Shown here: positions 9,384-19,245 of the stretch, in pieces
Layout of the letters: each line of letters begins with the position of its first letter
Position numbering within the stretch: position 1 is the stretch's first letter
NCBI GenBank assembly: GCA_018334015.1
Contig: JAGXTI010000040.1
Span: forward strand, 62,001-126,000
Length of the DNA: 64,000 nt
From: Silanimonas sp.
Lineage (GTDB): Bacteria > Pseudomonadota > Gammaproteobacteria > Xanthomonadales > Xanthomonadaceae
Direction: 5' to 3'
Position numbers and translations under genes: made by a program
Notes under the pieces: generated by a model
Seen by the model: the letters and a program-made list of their open reading frames with translations, nothing else
Told to the model about the DNA's origin: nothing
The model's database searches: none

Positions 9384-9417
9384 GCGGCGACCGCCGTCAC
9401 CCTGGCGAAACGGCTCG

Positions 9418-10401
<984 letters not shown>

Positions 10402-10410
10402 GCCGCGCCG

Positions 10411-10884
10411 ATGCCTGGAATCACCGTCCACGTCGCTTACGCCCTGCCCCGCCGCGGCCTGCCCGCTGCCGCCAGCGTGCGGCGCTGGGCCAGTGCGGCC
10501 CTGGCCGGGCATCGCCGTGCCGCCGAGCTGTCGGTGCGCTTCGTCGGCAGCGAGGAGGGCCGCGCCTTGAACCGCGACTACCGCGGCCGCGACCACGCCA
10601 CCAATGTGCTGAGTTTCCCGGTCGAGCTGCCGCGCGGCGTGCGCTCGCCGCTGCTTGGCGATCTGGTGATCTGCGCGCCGGTGGTGGCGCTGGAGGCCCT
10701 CGCCCAGGCCAAGCCGCTCGTCCACCACCACGCCCACCTGGTCGTGCACGGCGTGCTGCACCTGCTGGGCATGGACCACGAGCGTGGCGAGGCCGAGGCG
10801 CAGGCGATGGAGGCCCGCGAGCGCCGCATCCTCGCCGGGCTGGGCATCCCCGACCCCTACACGGCGCGCGAGCCCCATCCCTGA
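10411..10884 (+). CDS. ybeY: endoribonuclease YbeY
   Basis: Zinc endoribonuclease that matures the 3' end of 16S rNA and takes part in ribosome quality control. The metal site HLVVHGVLHLLGMDH provides the three histidines of the HxxxHxxxxxH family motif. The RDYRGRDHATNVLSFPVE stretch is also diagnostic. Length is 157 residues. It follows phoH after 9 bases, so the two are surely one transcript. Confidence 0.96.
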   Translation: MPGITVHVAYALPRRGLPAAASVRRWASAALAGHRRAAELSVRFVGSEEGRALNRDYRGRDHATNVLSFPVELPRGVRSPLLGDLVICAPVVALEALAQAKPLVHHHAHLVVHGVLHLLGMDHERGEAEAQAMEARERRILAGLGIPDPYTAREPHP

Positions 10885-10957
10885 AACGGCGATTTCACGG
10901 TGATCGGCTAGTATTGGATGTTCGCGCCCCTCCATCGGGGGCATACACGCCGCATCG

Positions 10958-11809
10958 ATGTCCGAGGACGACCCTAGTCCGCTTCCCGAGAAACGCTCCT
11001 GGCTGGACCGCCTGTCGCATGCCTTCTCGGGTGAACCCGAAACCCGCGAGGATCTGGTCGAGATCCTCCGTGATGCCCGCAGCAACCGCATCATCGAGGG
11101 CGACACCCTGCGCATGCTGGAAGGCGCGCTGGCGGTGTCGTCCATGACCGTGGCCGACGTGATGGTACCGCGCGCCCAGATGGTCTCGCTGCCCGGCCAG
11201 GCGCCCTTGCTCGACCTGATGCGGGCCGTGGTCGAGAGCGGCCATTCGCGCTTTCCGGTGCACGGCGAGGACCGCGACGAAGTGCTCGGCATCCTGCTCG
11301 CCAAGGACCTGCTGCGTGGCATCGTCGCCGACAACGCCATCGGCGACGTCCGCGAGCTGCTGCGCCCGGCCGTGCTGGTGCCGGAAAGCAAGCGCCTCGA
11401 CATGCTGCTGCGCGAGTTCCGCAGCCAACGCCAGCACATGGCCATCGTCGTCGACGAGCACGGTGGCGTGGCCGGCCTCGTCACCATCGAGGACGTGCTG
11501 GAGGAGATCGTCGGCGAAATCGACGACGAGCACGACGATGAGACCCCGGCCGGGGGGGCGATCGCCGCCCAGGAGGACGGCCGCTACGTGGTGCCGGCGC
11601 TGATGCCGATCCCCGATTTCAATGCCCGCTTCGATGCCCGGCTGCCGGACGACGAGTTCGACACCCTGGGCGGTCTGGTCACGGCCGGCATCGGTCACCT
11701 GCCCGAACCCGGCGAGCTGCTGCGGGTCGGTCGCTTCGAATTCACCGTCATCGAGGCCGACCAGCGTCGCCTCCGCACCCTGGGAGTGACCCTGCATGCG
11801 CAGGAATGA
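10958..11809 (+). CDS. corC: CorC/YbeX family CBS-domain protein
   Basis: Soluble protein linked to magnesium and cobalt homeostasis and to ribosome metabolism. After an N-terminal segment (about 1-65) come paired CBS domains, with VSSMTVADVMVPRAQMVSL opening the first and HMAIVVDEHGGVAGLVTIEDVLEEIVGEI ending the second. The C-terminal CorC_HlyC domain (about 205-280) contains DDEFDTLGGLV. It lacks the DUF21 membrane domain. Length is 283 residues. A TAGTAT -10-like hexamer at 10909-10914 may give it extra transcription inside the operon. Confidence 0.95.
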   Translation: MSEDDPSPLPEKRSWLDRLSHAFSGEPETREDLVEILRDARSNRIIEGDTLRMLEGALAVSSMTVADVMVPRAQMVSLPGQAPLLDLMRAVVESGHSRFPVHGEDRDEVLGILLAKDLLRGIVADNAIGDVRELLRPAVLVPESKRLDMLLREFRSQRQHMAIVVDEHGGVAGLVTIEDVLEEIVGEIDDEHDDETPAGGAIAAQEDGRYVVPALMPIPDFNARFDARLPDDEFDTLGGLVTAGIGHLPEPGELLRVGRFEFTVIEADQRRLRTLGVTLHAQE

Positions 11810-11813
11810 ACGT

Positions 11814-13016
11814 ATGGCGCGCCGCTGGCTCGGCATCTGGGCGGCAGCCTGCCTGTTGCTGGCGGCCCTGCTGGCCAGCACCGGCAGCGAGGCGGCAGCA
11901 CGGATCGGCGTGATCACCATGCAGCCGGGTGAGGTGTTCTTCGAACGCTTCGGCCACAACGCCATCCTGGTCGACCGCGGCGACGGCAGCGAACCCACCA
12001 GCTACAACTTCGGATTCTTCGATCCCACCGAACCTGATTTCGTTTCGCGCTTCATCGCCGGAACCATGCGCTACCGGCTGGTTGCCCTGCCGCTGTCGCG
12101 CGACCTCGCCCAGTACCGGGCGAGCGGGCGCGGCGTCAGCGTGCAATGGCTGGACCTCGATCCCACCGAGGTGCAGGCCCTGATCGCCATGCTCGAGGTC
12201 AATGCCCGGCCCGAGAACGCGGTTTACGACTACCAGTACTTCACCGACAACTGCTCGACACGGGTGCGCGACGCCCTCGACGCCGCCACCGGCGGCCTGC
12301 TGCGTCGGCAGTTGATGGTCAGCTCGCAGGGCATCACCCACCGCATGGAAGCGGTGCGGCTGGCGCTGCCGGCACCGTGGATGGCCATCGGCTTCCATCT
12401 GGGTCTTGCCGCCGAAGCCGACCGGCCGCTGTCGCGCTGGGACGAAAGTTTCATTCCGATGCGCTTCGCCGATGCCCTCAATGGTGTCCGCCGCGCCGAC
12501 GGCCGTCCGCTGGTGGTGGCCGAGGAAACCCTGCTGCCGCACCGGCTGGCCCCGCCACCGCGTGAGTACCCGCTGCTGCGCATCGAGGCCATGCTGCTCG
12601 GCTTCGCGCTGGCGGTGGGCCTGATCGTGCTGGGGCGGCGTGCGCCCCGGGTGCTGGCCGGGGTGGCCGGCCTGTTCTGGCTGTTTGCCGGCACCGCCGG
12701 CCTGCTGATGGCCTTCCTCTGGTTGGGCACCGGCCACCATTTCGCCTGGGCCAACGAGAACCTGTTCCTGCTCTCGCCGCTGGCCCTGGTCCTGCTGCCC
12801 GGTGCCGTGCGCGCCCTGCGCGGTCGGCCACCAGGAAGGGTGTTCGAGACCGTGCTGATGCTGGTGCTGGTGCTGGCGGCCTTCGGTGCCTTCCTCAAGC
12901 TGATGCCGTTCATGCGGCAGGAGAACGTCGAATGGGTGTTCCTGCTGCTGCCCGTGCACTGGGCCCTGGCCCGGCATTTCCGTTTGCTTGCCGGAGCCAG
13001 GCCTGCGGATCGATGA
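11814..13016 (+). CDS. DUF4105/Lnb-like periplasmic domain protein with five C-terminal membrane helices
   Basis: Protein of 400 residues. A signal or anchor (about 1-28) leads to a periplasmic domain of DUF4105 type, now named after Lnb, the Bacteroides lipoprotein N-acyltransferase. Visible conserved spots are ERFGHNAILVD (His48) and YFTDNCSTRVRDAL (Cys147), the likely His/Cys pair. The last third has about five hydrophobic helices (roughly 257-395), matching the Lnb N-domain plus 5TM layout. It follows corC by 4 bases, the slot held by lnt in E. coli. ATG at 11814 has AGGA at 8 bases; an ATG at 11796 is possible. Whether it acylates lipoproteins is inference. Confidence 0.75.
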   Translation: MARRWLGIWAAACLLLAALLASTGSEAAARIGVITMQPGEVFFERFGHNAILVDRGDGSEPTSYNFGFFDPTEPDFVSRFIAGTMRYRLVALPLSRDLAQYRASGRGVSVQWLDLDPTEVQALIAMLEVNARPENAVYDYQYFTDNCSTRVRDALDAATGGLLRRQLMVSSQGITHRMEAVRLALPAPWMAIGFHLGLAAEADRPLSRWDESFIPMRFADALNGVRRADGRPLVVAEETLLPHRLAPPPREYPLLRIEAMLLGFALAVGLIVLGRRAPRVLAGVAGLFWLFAGTAGLLMAFLWLGTGHHFAWANENLFLLSPLALVLLPGAVRALRGRPPGRVFETVLMLVLVLAAFGAFLKLMPFMRQENVEWVFLLLPVHWALARHFRLLAGARPADR

Positions 13017-13023
13017 TCCGCGC

Positions 13024-14037
13024 ATGAGTCTGCCGATCCCCGCCCTGCCCGCCGACCGCGCCGCCATGGTGCGGGCCTGCGTGCATTACCGCGACGGCCG
13101 CAAGGTGGCCGACCTGCCGCTGACGGCCATCAGTGACGTGCTGGAACGGCCCGATGACGGTTTCGTCTGGGTGGCCTTGCACGAGCCCGATGCCGAACTG
13201 CTGCACGGCGTGCAGGAGGAGTTCGGCCTGCACCCGCTGGCGGTCGAGGACGCCCTGAAGGCGCACCAGCGCCCCAAGATGGAGACCTACGGCGAGGTGC
13301 TGTTCCTGGTGCTGCACACCGCCCAGTCGCACGACTGCCGGATCGCCCTAGGCGAGACCCACATCTTCCTCGGCCCACGCTACCTGCTGACGGTGCGCCA
13401 TGGCGCCTCGCTGCCCTACGCCAGCGCCCGCGAACGCTCCGAGCAGCACCCCGAACTGCTGCGCCTCGGCGGCCCGGCCTTCGGTCTGTACGCGGTGCTC
13501 GATTACGCGGTCGACAACTACTTCCCGATCATCGAGCAGCACCGCGCCGCCCTCGAGGCGCTGGAGAAAGACCTGTTCGATGGCGATTTCAAGCGCGACA
13601 ACGTGCGCCGGCTCTACGAGCTCAAACGCGACCTGACCCGCCTGCGGCTCTCCATCTCGCCGCTCGGCGACATGCTGCAACACCTGACGCGCAGCCCCAC
13701 GCCGCTGATCGACGAAGCCATGCTCCCCTACCTGCGCGACGTTTTCGATCACGTCGTGCGGGTCAACGAGGCCATCGACACCATGCGCGAAATGCTGGGC
13801 GCGGCACTTTCGGTCAACCTCGCGCTGGCCACCGCGCAGCAGGGCGAGGTGGTCAAGCGGCTGGCCGGTTGGGCCGCCCTGCTGGCGGTGCCGACCCTGA
13901 TCGCCAGCTGGTACGGCATGAACTTCGAGCACATGCCGGAACTCGGCGGCACCTACAGCTATTTCATCCTGATGGGCGTGGTCGCGCTGATCGCCGGCCT
14001 GCTGTTCCGGGTGCTGCGCCGCGCACGCTGGATCTGA
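13024..14037 (+). CDS. corA: CorA-family divalent metal ion transporter
   Basis: Pentameric inner-membrane channel for Mg2+, Co2+ or Ni2+. A long soluble N-terminal part (about 1-270) ends in the stalk helix. Two C-terminal helices are joined by the signature YGMNFEHMPEL, the GMN selectivity loop. Length is 337 residues from ATG 13024. Starts at 13066 (ATG) or an upstream TTG are possible, and no strong ribosome site distinguishes them. The gene sits 7 bases after the Lnb-like gene. Having corC and corA in one run fits a metal-ion role. Convergent with the serine hydrolase. Confidence 0.93.
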   Translation: MSLPIPALPADRAAMVRACVHYRDGRKVADLPLTAISDVLERPDDGFVWVALHEPDAELLHGVQEEFGLHPLAVEDALKAHQRPKMETYGEVLFLVLHTAQSHDCRIALGETHIFLGPRYLLTVRHGASLPYASARERSEQHPELLRLGGPAFGLYAVLDYAVDNYFPIIEQHRAALEALEKDLFDGDFKRDNVRRLYELKRDLTRLRLSISPLGDMLQHLTRSPTPLIDEAMLPYLRDVFDHVVRVNEAIDTMREMLGAALSVNLALATAQQGEVVKRLAGWAALLAVPTLIASWYGMNFEHMPELGGTYSYFILMGVVALIAGLLFRVLRRARWI

Positions 14038-14049
14038 ACCGTCCGCCCC

Positions 14050-16017
14050 TCACACCGGGCCGCCAAGCAGGTTCCAGCGCGCCATCTGCCAGATGGCGAG
14101 GGCGAAACCGACCAGCGCCAGCGGATACAGCAGCCGCAAGGGCCAGGACCAGGCGCTGCGCCAGGCCAGCGGCAGCAGGAAGGCCTGCAGCAGGCTCAGG
14201 GCGACCGGCAGCGGGGCCAGCAGCAGCAGCCACTGCCAGAGCGGGGTCGGGTAGACGAACATCCACTGCTCGCGCTGCGCATCGAGTTGCAGCCAGGCGC
14301 AAGCCGCCAACACCCCGAAGGCCAACCAGCCGAAACCGGCCAGCAGGCCGGCACGCGCCGCCCAATCGGCCCTCGCCATCGCCGCCGGCTGCCGGCGCGA
14401 ACGTCGAAGGCCCAACGTGAAAGCCAGCAGCATCGCCAGCCCGAGCAGGCTGGCAAGGGGCAGCAGCAGCAAGGGTGTTTGCGGGTGGCCGAAGAAGCCG
14501 ATCCGGTCGGCGGTGTTGATGCCGCTGCCGAGGATGAGCCGCTCGATGCGGCCATCCTCGCCGGGAACGAAGGCGAGCAGGCCATGCCCTTCCGCCTCGC
14601 GGAACCGGTGGTTCCCCAAGGGGACGAAGCGCAACAGCTCGTTCGGCGTGCTGACCAGCAGATGCCCGTCGGCGGCCTCCACCTCGGTGACCACGCTGCG
14701 CTGCGCCACCAGTAGGGCATCCGCGCTGCGCCAGGACCGGCGGTTTCCGAGGTACTCACCGGCATAGGCCTGCAGATCGATGGTCTCGGCAGGAGCCACC
14801 GGCAGCTGCGGACGCGCTGAAGCATCGAGGAACTCCACCAGCATGGCGGGAAACTCGCGGGCGAAGCGCCGCCCGGTGCTGGTGTTGGTCGAGATGAACA
14901 CGCCGAGCGACAGCGAGGGCACCAGCACCATGTTGGAATGGAAATACAGGGTCGCTCCGCCATGGCCGAAGGCGAAGTGCGGGCCGATGCGATCGGTGAT
15001 GAAGCCGTGCGCGATGCCGTTCACGCCCTCGTGGTTGCGGAACGAGACTTCGCGGAACCGTCCGTTGGATTCCGGCGAAAGCACGCGCTGACCCTGCAAG
15101 GATCCGTCGCCGAGCAGGGCCAGCATCCAGCGCGTCATGTCGGCCGCCGTGGCCGAGGCGCCACCGCTGGCCGCGGTCTGGGCGATGTGCTCCAGGGGCA
15201 TGGCGACATAGGCCGCGCGCTGGCGGCTGAAGCCGGTGGCGATCCGCGCGGCGAGGCCGGGGTCGATCAGCCGCGGATCCCCCTCGAGACCCGGCTCGCG
15301 GAAGGTGGTGTCGTGCATCCCGAGCGGCTGGAACAGATCGCGCTCGAGCAGTTCCTCGAAGGGGCGACCGGCCACCCCGGCAACCAGAGCGCCCAGCAGG
15401 GCGATGCCGTAGTTCGAGTAGACCGCCTGCTCGCCCGGCGGCCGCACCCGCTGCGGCCGATGGCGGGCAAGGTAGTCGGCGGCTGTAAGAACCTCGGCGG
15501 GCTCATCGACGAACAGATGGCCGAGGGCCAGATCCTCGAAGCCGGCGGTGTGGTTCAGCAGGTGGTGGACCCGGATCGGCTCAGGAAAGCCCTGGTCGGG
15601 AATCCGCAGGGCTTCAGGCAGGTGCGTGTTGATCGGGTCGTCGAGCCGCAGCCGGCCCTGCTCGACCTGCTGCATCAGGGCGGCGTAGGTGAAGGTCTTG
15701 GAGATCGAGGCGATCCGGAACAGATCGCGATGGGGATCAACCGCCTGCAGCGGGTCCTGCCGTGCATGGCCGTAGCCTTCGAGCAGCACCACCTCGCCGT
15801 GGTGGACGATGCCGACGACCACGCCCTTGATCCGATCGCGCTGGCGGAAGCCCTGCACCACGCCCTCGACGAAGGCCGCGATCCGCGCCTGCTCGAACCC
15901 CGGCGTTGGCTCGGAGGGGGTCACCGGCAATGCCGGCTCCGAGGCCAACACGACGTGCGCAAACAGCAGGGCCTGCGTGAGAAGCAGCAATCGGGCAAGC
16001 CGGGCGAAGGCGATCAT
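14050..16017 (-). CDS. serine beta-lactamase-like hydrolase with C-terminal membrane helices
   Basis: Protein of 655 residues. A signal peptide (about 1-25) precedes a beta-lactamase/class C penicillin-binding fold. The active-site serine is in IASISKTFTY (Ser104, Lys107), the second motif is YSNYG, and the third is FGHGGATLYFH. A lipocalin-like or linker region (about 400-510) is followed by four or so membrane helices to the C terminus, with the family tail seen in many uncharacterised serine hydrolases. It is likely a D-aminopeptidase or esterase acting on the periplasmic side; the substrate is unknown. AGGAGA precedes the ATG at good spacing. Confidence 0.85.
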   Translation of the reverse strand: MIAFARLARLLLLTQALLFAHVVLASEPALPVTPSEPTPGFEQARIAAFVEGVVQGFRQRDRIKGVVVGIVHHGEVVLLEGYGHARQDPLQAVDPHRDLFRIASISKTFTYAALMQQVEQGRLRLDDPINTHLPEALRIPDQGFPEPIRVHHLLNHTAGFEDLALGHLFVDEPAEVLTAADYLARHRPQRVRPPGEQAVYSNYGIALLGALVAGVAGRPFEELLERDLFQPLGMHDTTFREPGLEGDPRLIDPGLAARIATGFSRQRAAYVAMPLEHIAQTAASGGASATAADMTRWMLALLGDGSLQGQRVLSPESNGRFREVSFRNHEGVNGIAHGFITDRIGPHFAFGHGGATLYFHSNMVLVPSLSLGVFISTNTSTGRRFAREFPAMLVEFLDASARPQLPVAPAETIDLQAYAGEYLGNRRSWRSADALLVAQRSVVTEVEAADGHLLVSTPNELLRFVPLGNHRFREAEGHGLLAFVPGEDGRIERLILGSGINTADRIGFFGHPQTPLLLLPLASLLGLAMLLAFTLGLRRSRRQPAAMARADWAARAGLLAGFGWLAFGVLAACAWLQLDAQREQWMFVYPTPLWQWLLLLAPLPVALSLLQAFLLPLAWRSAWSWPLRLLYPLALVGFALAIWQMARWNLLGGPV

Positions 16018-16109
16018 GGGCGTTCTCCTGTCCGGCCCCTAGCCTAGACCGGCGGCGGCACCCGGAAAAGCCGTGTCAAGCCGGGGGAGTCCGATCCTGC
16101 ACGCGGGCT

Positions 16110-16661
16110 TCACATGAGGCCGGCCTCCAGCCGCGCCGCCTCGGACATCATCGACTGGTTCCAGGGCGGATCGAAGACCAGCTCGACCTCGGCCTCGGCG
16201 ACCGTCGGCACGCGCTCCAGCTTGCTGCGCACATCGTCGACCAGGATCTCGCCCATGCCGCAGGCGGGTGCGGTGAGGGTCATCCGCACCTCGACCCGGC
16301 GCGCGCCGTCCTCGCGGCGCTGCACATCGACCGCGTAGACCAGGCCCAGCTCGACGATGTCGACCGGGATCTCGGGGTCGAAGCAGGTCCGCAACTGCGC
16401 CCAGACCAGCTTCTCGACCGCCTCGTCGCCGGCCCCCTCGGCCAGTTCGAGCGGCTCCGGTGCGGTCTTGCCGATGGCGTCGGCATCGCTGCCGGCGAGT
16501 CGGAACAGGTTGCCCTCGACGAACACGGTGAAGGAACCGCCCAGCGCCTGGGTGATGTAGCCGACACTGCCGGCCGGCAGGGTGACGCGCTCGCCCTGCG
16601 GCACCAGCACGGCGGCGCAGTCGCGGGAGAAGGACACGGGCTCGCTGGAGCGGCTGTACAT
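16110..16661 (-). CDS. sufT: SufT-type iron-sulfur assembly protein (DUF59/MIP18 family)
   Basis: Protein of 183 residues. The C-terminal MIP18/DUF59 domain (about 80-183) contains LRTCFDPEIPVDIVELGLVY and LTAPACGMGEILVDDV, with the conserved cysteine of the family. The N-terminal extension (YSRSSEPVSFSRDCAAVLVPQG) is specific to SufT. In other bacteria SufT helps maturation of Fe-S enzymes under heavy demand. No other suf gene is nearby. It stands alone on the minus strand downstream of pntB, with a possible TAAAAT -10 element in the 52-base gap. Confidence 0.88.
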   Translation of the reverse strand: MYSRSSEPVSFSRDCAAVLVPQGERVTLPAGSVGYITQALGGSFTVFVEGNLFRLAGSDADAIGKTAPEPLELAEGAGDEAVEKLVWAQLRTCFDPEIPVDIVELGLVYAVDVQRREDGARRVEVRMTLTAPACGMGEILVDDVRSKLERVPTVAEAEVELVFDPPWNQSMMSEAARLEAGLM

Positions 16662-16691
16662 CGACGGCGGAATCAGGACTGGAATGACCCT

Positions 16692-16697
16692 ATTTTA
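16692..16697 (-). promoter_or_regulatory. -10-like element upstream of sufT
   Basis: Minus-strand TAAAAT in the gap after the pntB stop, 30 bases before the sufT ATG. It is one of few AT-rich hexamers in the neighbourhood. No good -35 was found. Confidence 0.35.
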
Positions 16698-16713
16698 GCC
16701 GAGGTCGGGCCGC

Positions 16714-18168
16714 TCAGTGTCCGCCGCCGTCGACCTCCTTCAGACCGGCCACCAGCCGGGCAATCGCGCCGCTGGCATCGCCGTAGAGCATCCGCGCGTT
16801 GTCGGCGTAGAACAGCGCGTTTTCGATGCCGGCGAAACCGGTGCCCTTGCCGCGCTTGACGACCACGACGTTGCGGGCCAGCGAGACGTCGAGGATCGGC
16901 ATGCCATAGATCGGCGAGGCCGGGTCGGTCTTGGCCACCGGGTTCACCACGTCGTTGGCGCCGATCACGAGGGCCACGTCGGTGATCGGGAACTCCGGGT
17001 TGATGTCGTCCATGTCGGTGATGATGTCGTAGGGCACGCCGGCCTCGGCAAGCAGCACGTTCATGTGGCCGGGCATGCGGCCCGCGACCGGGTGGATCGC
17101 GAACTTCACCTGCACACCGCGCTTCTGCAGGGCCTGCGTCAGTTCCCAGACCTTGTGCTGGGCCTGCGCCACGGCCATGCCGTAGCCCGGCACGATCACC
17201 ACGCGCTCGGCGTAGGCCATCATCGCGGCGACGTCGCTGGCTTCGATGGGCTTCTGCGAACCGCTGATCGCCTGCGCCGGGCCGGCGGCGCCGAAACTGC
17301 CGAACAGCACGTTGCCGAGCGAGCGGTTCATCGCCTTGGCCATCAGCTGGGTGAGCAGCATGCCGGCCGCACCCACCACCATGCCGGCGATCATCAGCGC
17401 CTCGTTTTGCAGCACGTAGCCCTTGAAGGCCACGGCCAGGCCGGTGAGCGCGTTGTAGAGCGAGATCACCACCGGCATGTCGGCGCCGCCGATCGGCAGG
17501 GTCATGGTGACGCCGAGCAGCAGGGCCAGCGCGAAGAACAGCGCGATCAGCCAGAGCAGCGGCGTGCCCTGCGCCACCAGCAGCACGCCACTGATCACAG
17601 CGGCGACCGTCAGCAGGGCGTTGACCGCCTGCTGGGCCGGGAAGACGTAACGCCGGTCCATGCGGCCGTCGAGCTTGGCCCAGGCGATCACCGAACCGGA
17701 GAACGACACCGCGCCGATCAGCGCACCCAGCACCGCGAGGCTGGCTTTGGTTGGATGGAGGCAGGCGTGCGCGGCCATGGCCTCGGCCGTGCAGGCACCG
17801 CTGTGCGCCGAAGCCGAGACCAGCGCCACCGCACCGATCGCCGCCGCCGAACCGCCGCCCATGCCGTTGAAGATGGCGACCATCTGCGGCATGTCGGTGA
17901 GCGGCACGCGCCGGCCCCACACCCAGAAGGCCGCGCTCAGGGCCAGCGCCAGCAGGATCAGGCCAAGATTGAGCGGGTCGACGCCGGCCGGGCCCCAGGT
18001 CGCGGGCGCCACGAAGGTGACCACGGTGGCCAGCACCATACCGACGCCGGCCCACTGGATGCCGCGCCGCGCCGTCACCGGCGAGGACATGCGCTTCAGG
18101 CCGACGATGAAAAGGACGGCGGCGATGAAGTAGCTGGCCTTGGCCAGCAGGTCGAGGGTCGCCTCCAT
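16714..18168 (-). CDS. pntB: NAD(P) transhydrogenase subunit beta
   Basis: Membrane and NADP-binding subunit of the proton-translocating transhydrogenase, which makes NADPH from NADH. Length is 484 residues. The N-terminal two thirds hold eight or nine hydrophobic helices, with the GGGSAAAIGA and MTLPIGGADMPVVISLYNALTGLA stretches conserved in the family. The C-terminal domain III binds NADP(H): VPGYGMAVAQAQH, HPVAGRMPGHMNVLLAEAGV and GANDVVNP. Its ATG overlaps the pntAB stop (TGATG). Confidence 0.97.
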   Translation of the reverse strand: MEATLDLLAKASYFIAAVLFIVGLKRMSSPVTARRGIQWAGVGMVLATVVTFVAPATWGPAGVDPLNLGLILLALALSAAFWVWGRRVPLTDMPQMVAIFNGMGGGSAAAIGAVALVSASAHSGACTAEAMAAHACLHPTKASLAVLGALIGAVSFSGSVIAWAKLDGRMDRRYVFPAQQAVNALLTVAAVISGVLLVAQGTPLLWLIALFFALALLLGVTMTLPIGGADMPVVISLYNALTGLAVAFKGYVLQNEALMIAGMVVGAAGMLLTQLMAKAMNRSLGNVLFGSFGAAGPAQAISGSQKPIEASDVAAMMAYAERVVIVPGYGMAVAQAQHKVWELTQALQKRGVQVKFAIHPVAGRMPGHMNVLLAEAGVPYDIITDMDDINPEFPITDVALVIGANDVVNPVAKTDPASPIYGMPILDVSLARNVVVVKRGKGTGFAGIENALFYADNARMLYGDASGAIARLVAGLKEVDGGGH

Positions 18169-18455
18169 CAGCTCTTCCCCCGGCTCGACTTGAACATCTC
18201 GAGCATGCGCTCGGTGACCACGTAGCCGCCGACCGCATTGCCGGCACCGAGCAGCACGCCCAGAAAGCCGATGACGCGCTCGGTGCTGGTGTCGGCGTGG
18301 GCTAGCGCCACCATCGCGCCGACCACGACGATGCCATGCACGAAGTTCGACCCCGACATCAGCGGCGTGTGCAGGATCACCGGAACCCGCGAAATGATCT
18401 CGTGCCCCGTGAAGGCGGCCAGCATGACGATGTACAACGCGATGAAGCCGTCCAT
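18168..18455 (-). CDS. pntAB: NAD(P) transhydrogenase subunit alpha, membrane part
   Basis: Small membrane subunit of 95 residues corresponding to the C-terminal part of E. coli PntA, found as a separate gene in many bacteria. Three or four helices are visible; ALYIVMLAAFTGHEIISRVP and TPLMSGSNFVHGIVVVGAM are family signatures, and VLLGAGNAVGGYVVTERML the third. GGGGAAAAGG precedes the ATG. It is co-translated with pntB. The NAD-binding part, pntAA, is not adjacent: a DUF2238 gene on the other strand lies between. Confidence 0.95.
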   Translation of the reverse strand: MDGFIALYIVMLAAFTGHEIISRVPVILHTPLMSGSNFVHGIVVVGAMVALAHADTSTERVIGFLGVLLGAGNAVGGYVVTERMLEMFKSSRGKS

Positions 18456-18481
18456 CCTTTTCCCCTTGCGGCCGATGTCCC

Positions 18482-18509
18482 ATCTTAACCACGGCGGCAA
18501 GGCTTGCCG
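18482..18509 (-). promoter_or_regulatory. pntAB-pntB promoter with palindrome at the -35 region
   Basis: Minus-strand -10-like TAAGAT (18487-18482) lies 26 bases before the pntAB ATG. A perfect palindrome, arms CGGCAAG and CTTGCCG with a single central base, occupies 18495-18509, covering the spacer and -35 position. This fits a regulator site at a promoter with a poor -35. Confidence 0.4.
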
Positions 18510-18642
18510 AAGTCGGGTGTTGTGTCGGGGGATTTTCAGGGGATCGCGACCCGGCACCCCGGGTCGGCGCTTTGTGGGCGTTCTGCCCGATAATGGCGCA
18601 GGCCGATTCCACGATGCACCGCGACGCAGGACGAGGAACCGC

Positions 18643-19236
18643 ATGGATTACCCGCACTGGCTGCTTGTCGGCTTCACCCTCTTCTGGTTCGTTCTCGCCT
18701 TACGCCCGCACGACCGCACCGTCTGGCTGGCCGAAAACGCCCTCAGTGTCACCGCCATTGTCGTGCTCGCCGTGAGCTACCCCGACTGGCCGCTCAGTGC
18801 GCTCTCGTATGCGCTGATCGCCGTGTTTCTGGTCCTGCACACGGTGGGCAGCCACTACACCTACGCCCGCGTGCCCTACAGGGCCCTGATCAAAGCCTGC
18901 ATCAGGCAAGACCGCAGCCCGGCCAGCGGGCGCAACCACTACGACCGCGTGGTCCACTTCGCCTACGGTCTGCTGATCGCCTACCCGCTCTACGATCTGC
19001 TCGAACGCTACGCGCAGCCGGTCGGTATCTGGAGCTACCTGCTCTCGCCGGCCCTCATCATGGCGAGCAGCATGGCCTTCGAGGTGGTCGAATGGTGGGC
19101 CGCCGAGTTGCTTGGCGGCAGCGCCGGTTCGGACTACCTCGGCGCGCAGGGCGACCCCTGGGACGCGCAAAAAGACATGGCTCTGGCGACGGCCGGGGCG
19201 ATCATTGCGATGGTGCCAACCGCCATGCTGTCCTGA
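18643..19236 (+). CDS. DUF2238 (YjdF-like) inner-membrane protein
   Basis: Protein of 197 residues with about five or six hydrophobic helices. It matches the DUF2238 family in YDRVVHFAYGLLIAYP, AFEVVEWWAAELLGG and GAQGDPWDAQKDMALATAGA, the last being a strongly conserved membrane-end motif (E. coli YjdF). Function unknown. ATG 18643 is preceded by AGGA; a GATAAT -10-like hexamer lies at 18589-18594. It is inserted on the plus strand between pntAB and pntAA, which run the other way. Confidence 0.88.
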   Translation: MDYPHWLLVGFTLFWFVLALRPHDRTVWLAENALSVTAIVVLAVSYPDWPLSALSYALIAVFLVLHTVGSHYTYARVPYRALIKACIRQDRSPASGRNHYDRVVHFAYGLLIAYPLYDLLERYAQPVGIWSYLLSPALIMASSMAFEVVEWWAAELLGGSAGSDYLGAQGDPWDAQKDMALATAGAIIAMVPTAMLS

Positions 19237-19245
19237 GCCGGGGCC

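Noticed and set aside
16041..16079. Promoter for the serine hydrolase from a perfect minus-strand TTGACA at 16079-16074
   Set aside because: No -10-like sequence lies 15-19 bases from it; the nearest candidates are more than 24 bases away.
16717..18225. 502-codon open frame on the plus strand
   Set aside because: Antisense shadow of pntB and pntAB, rich in His, Arg and Gln.
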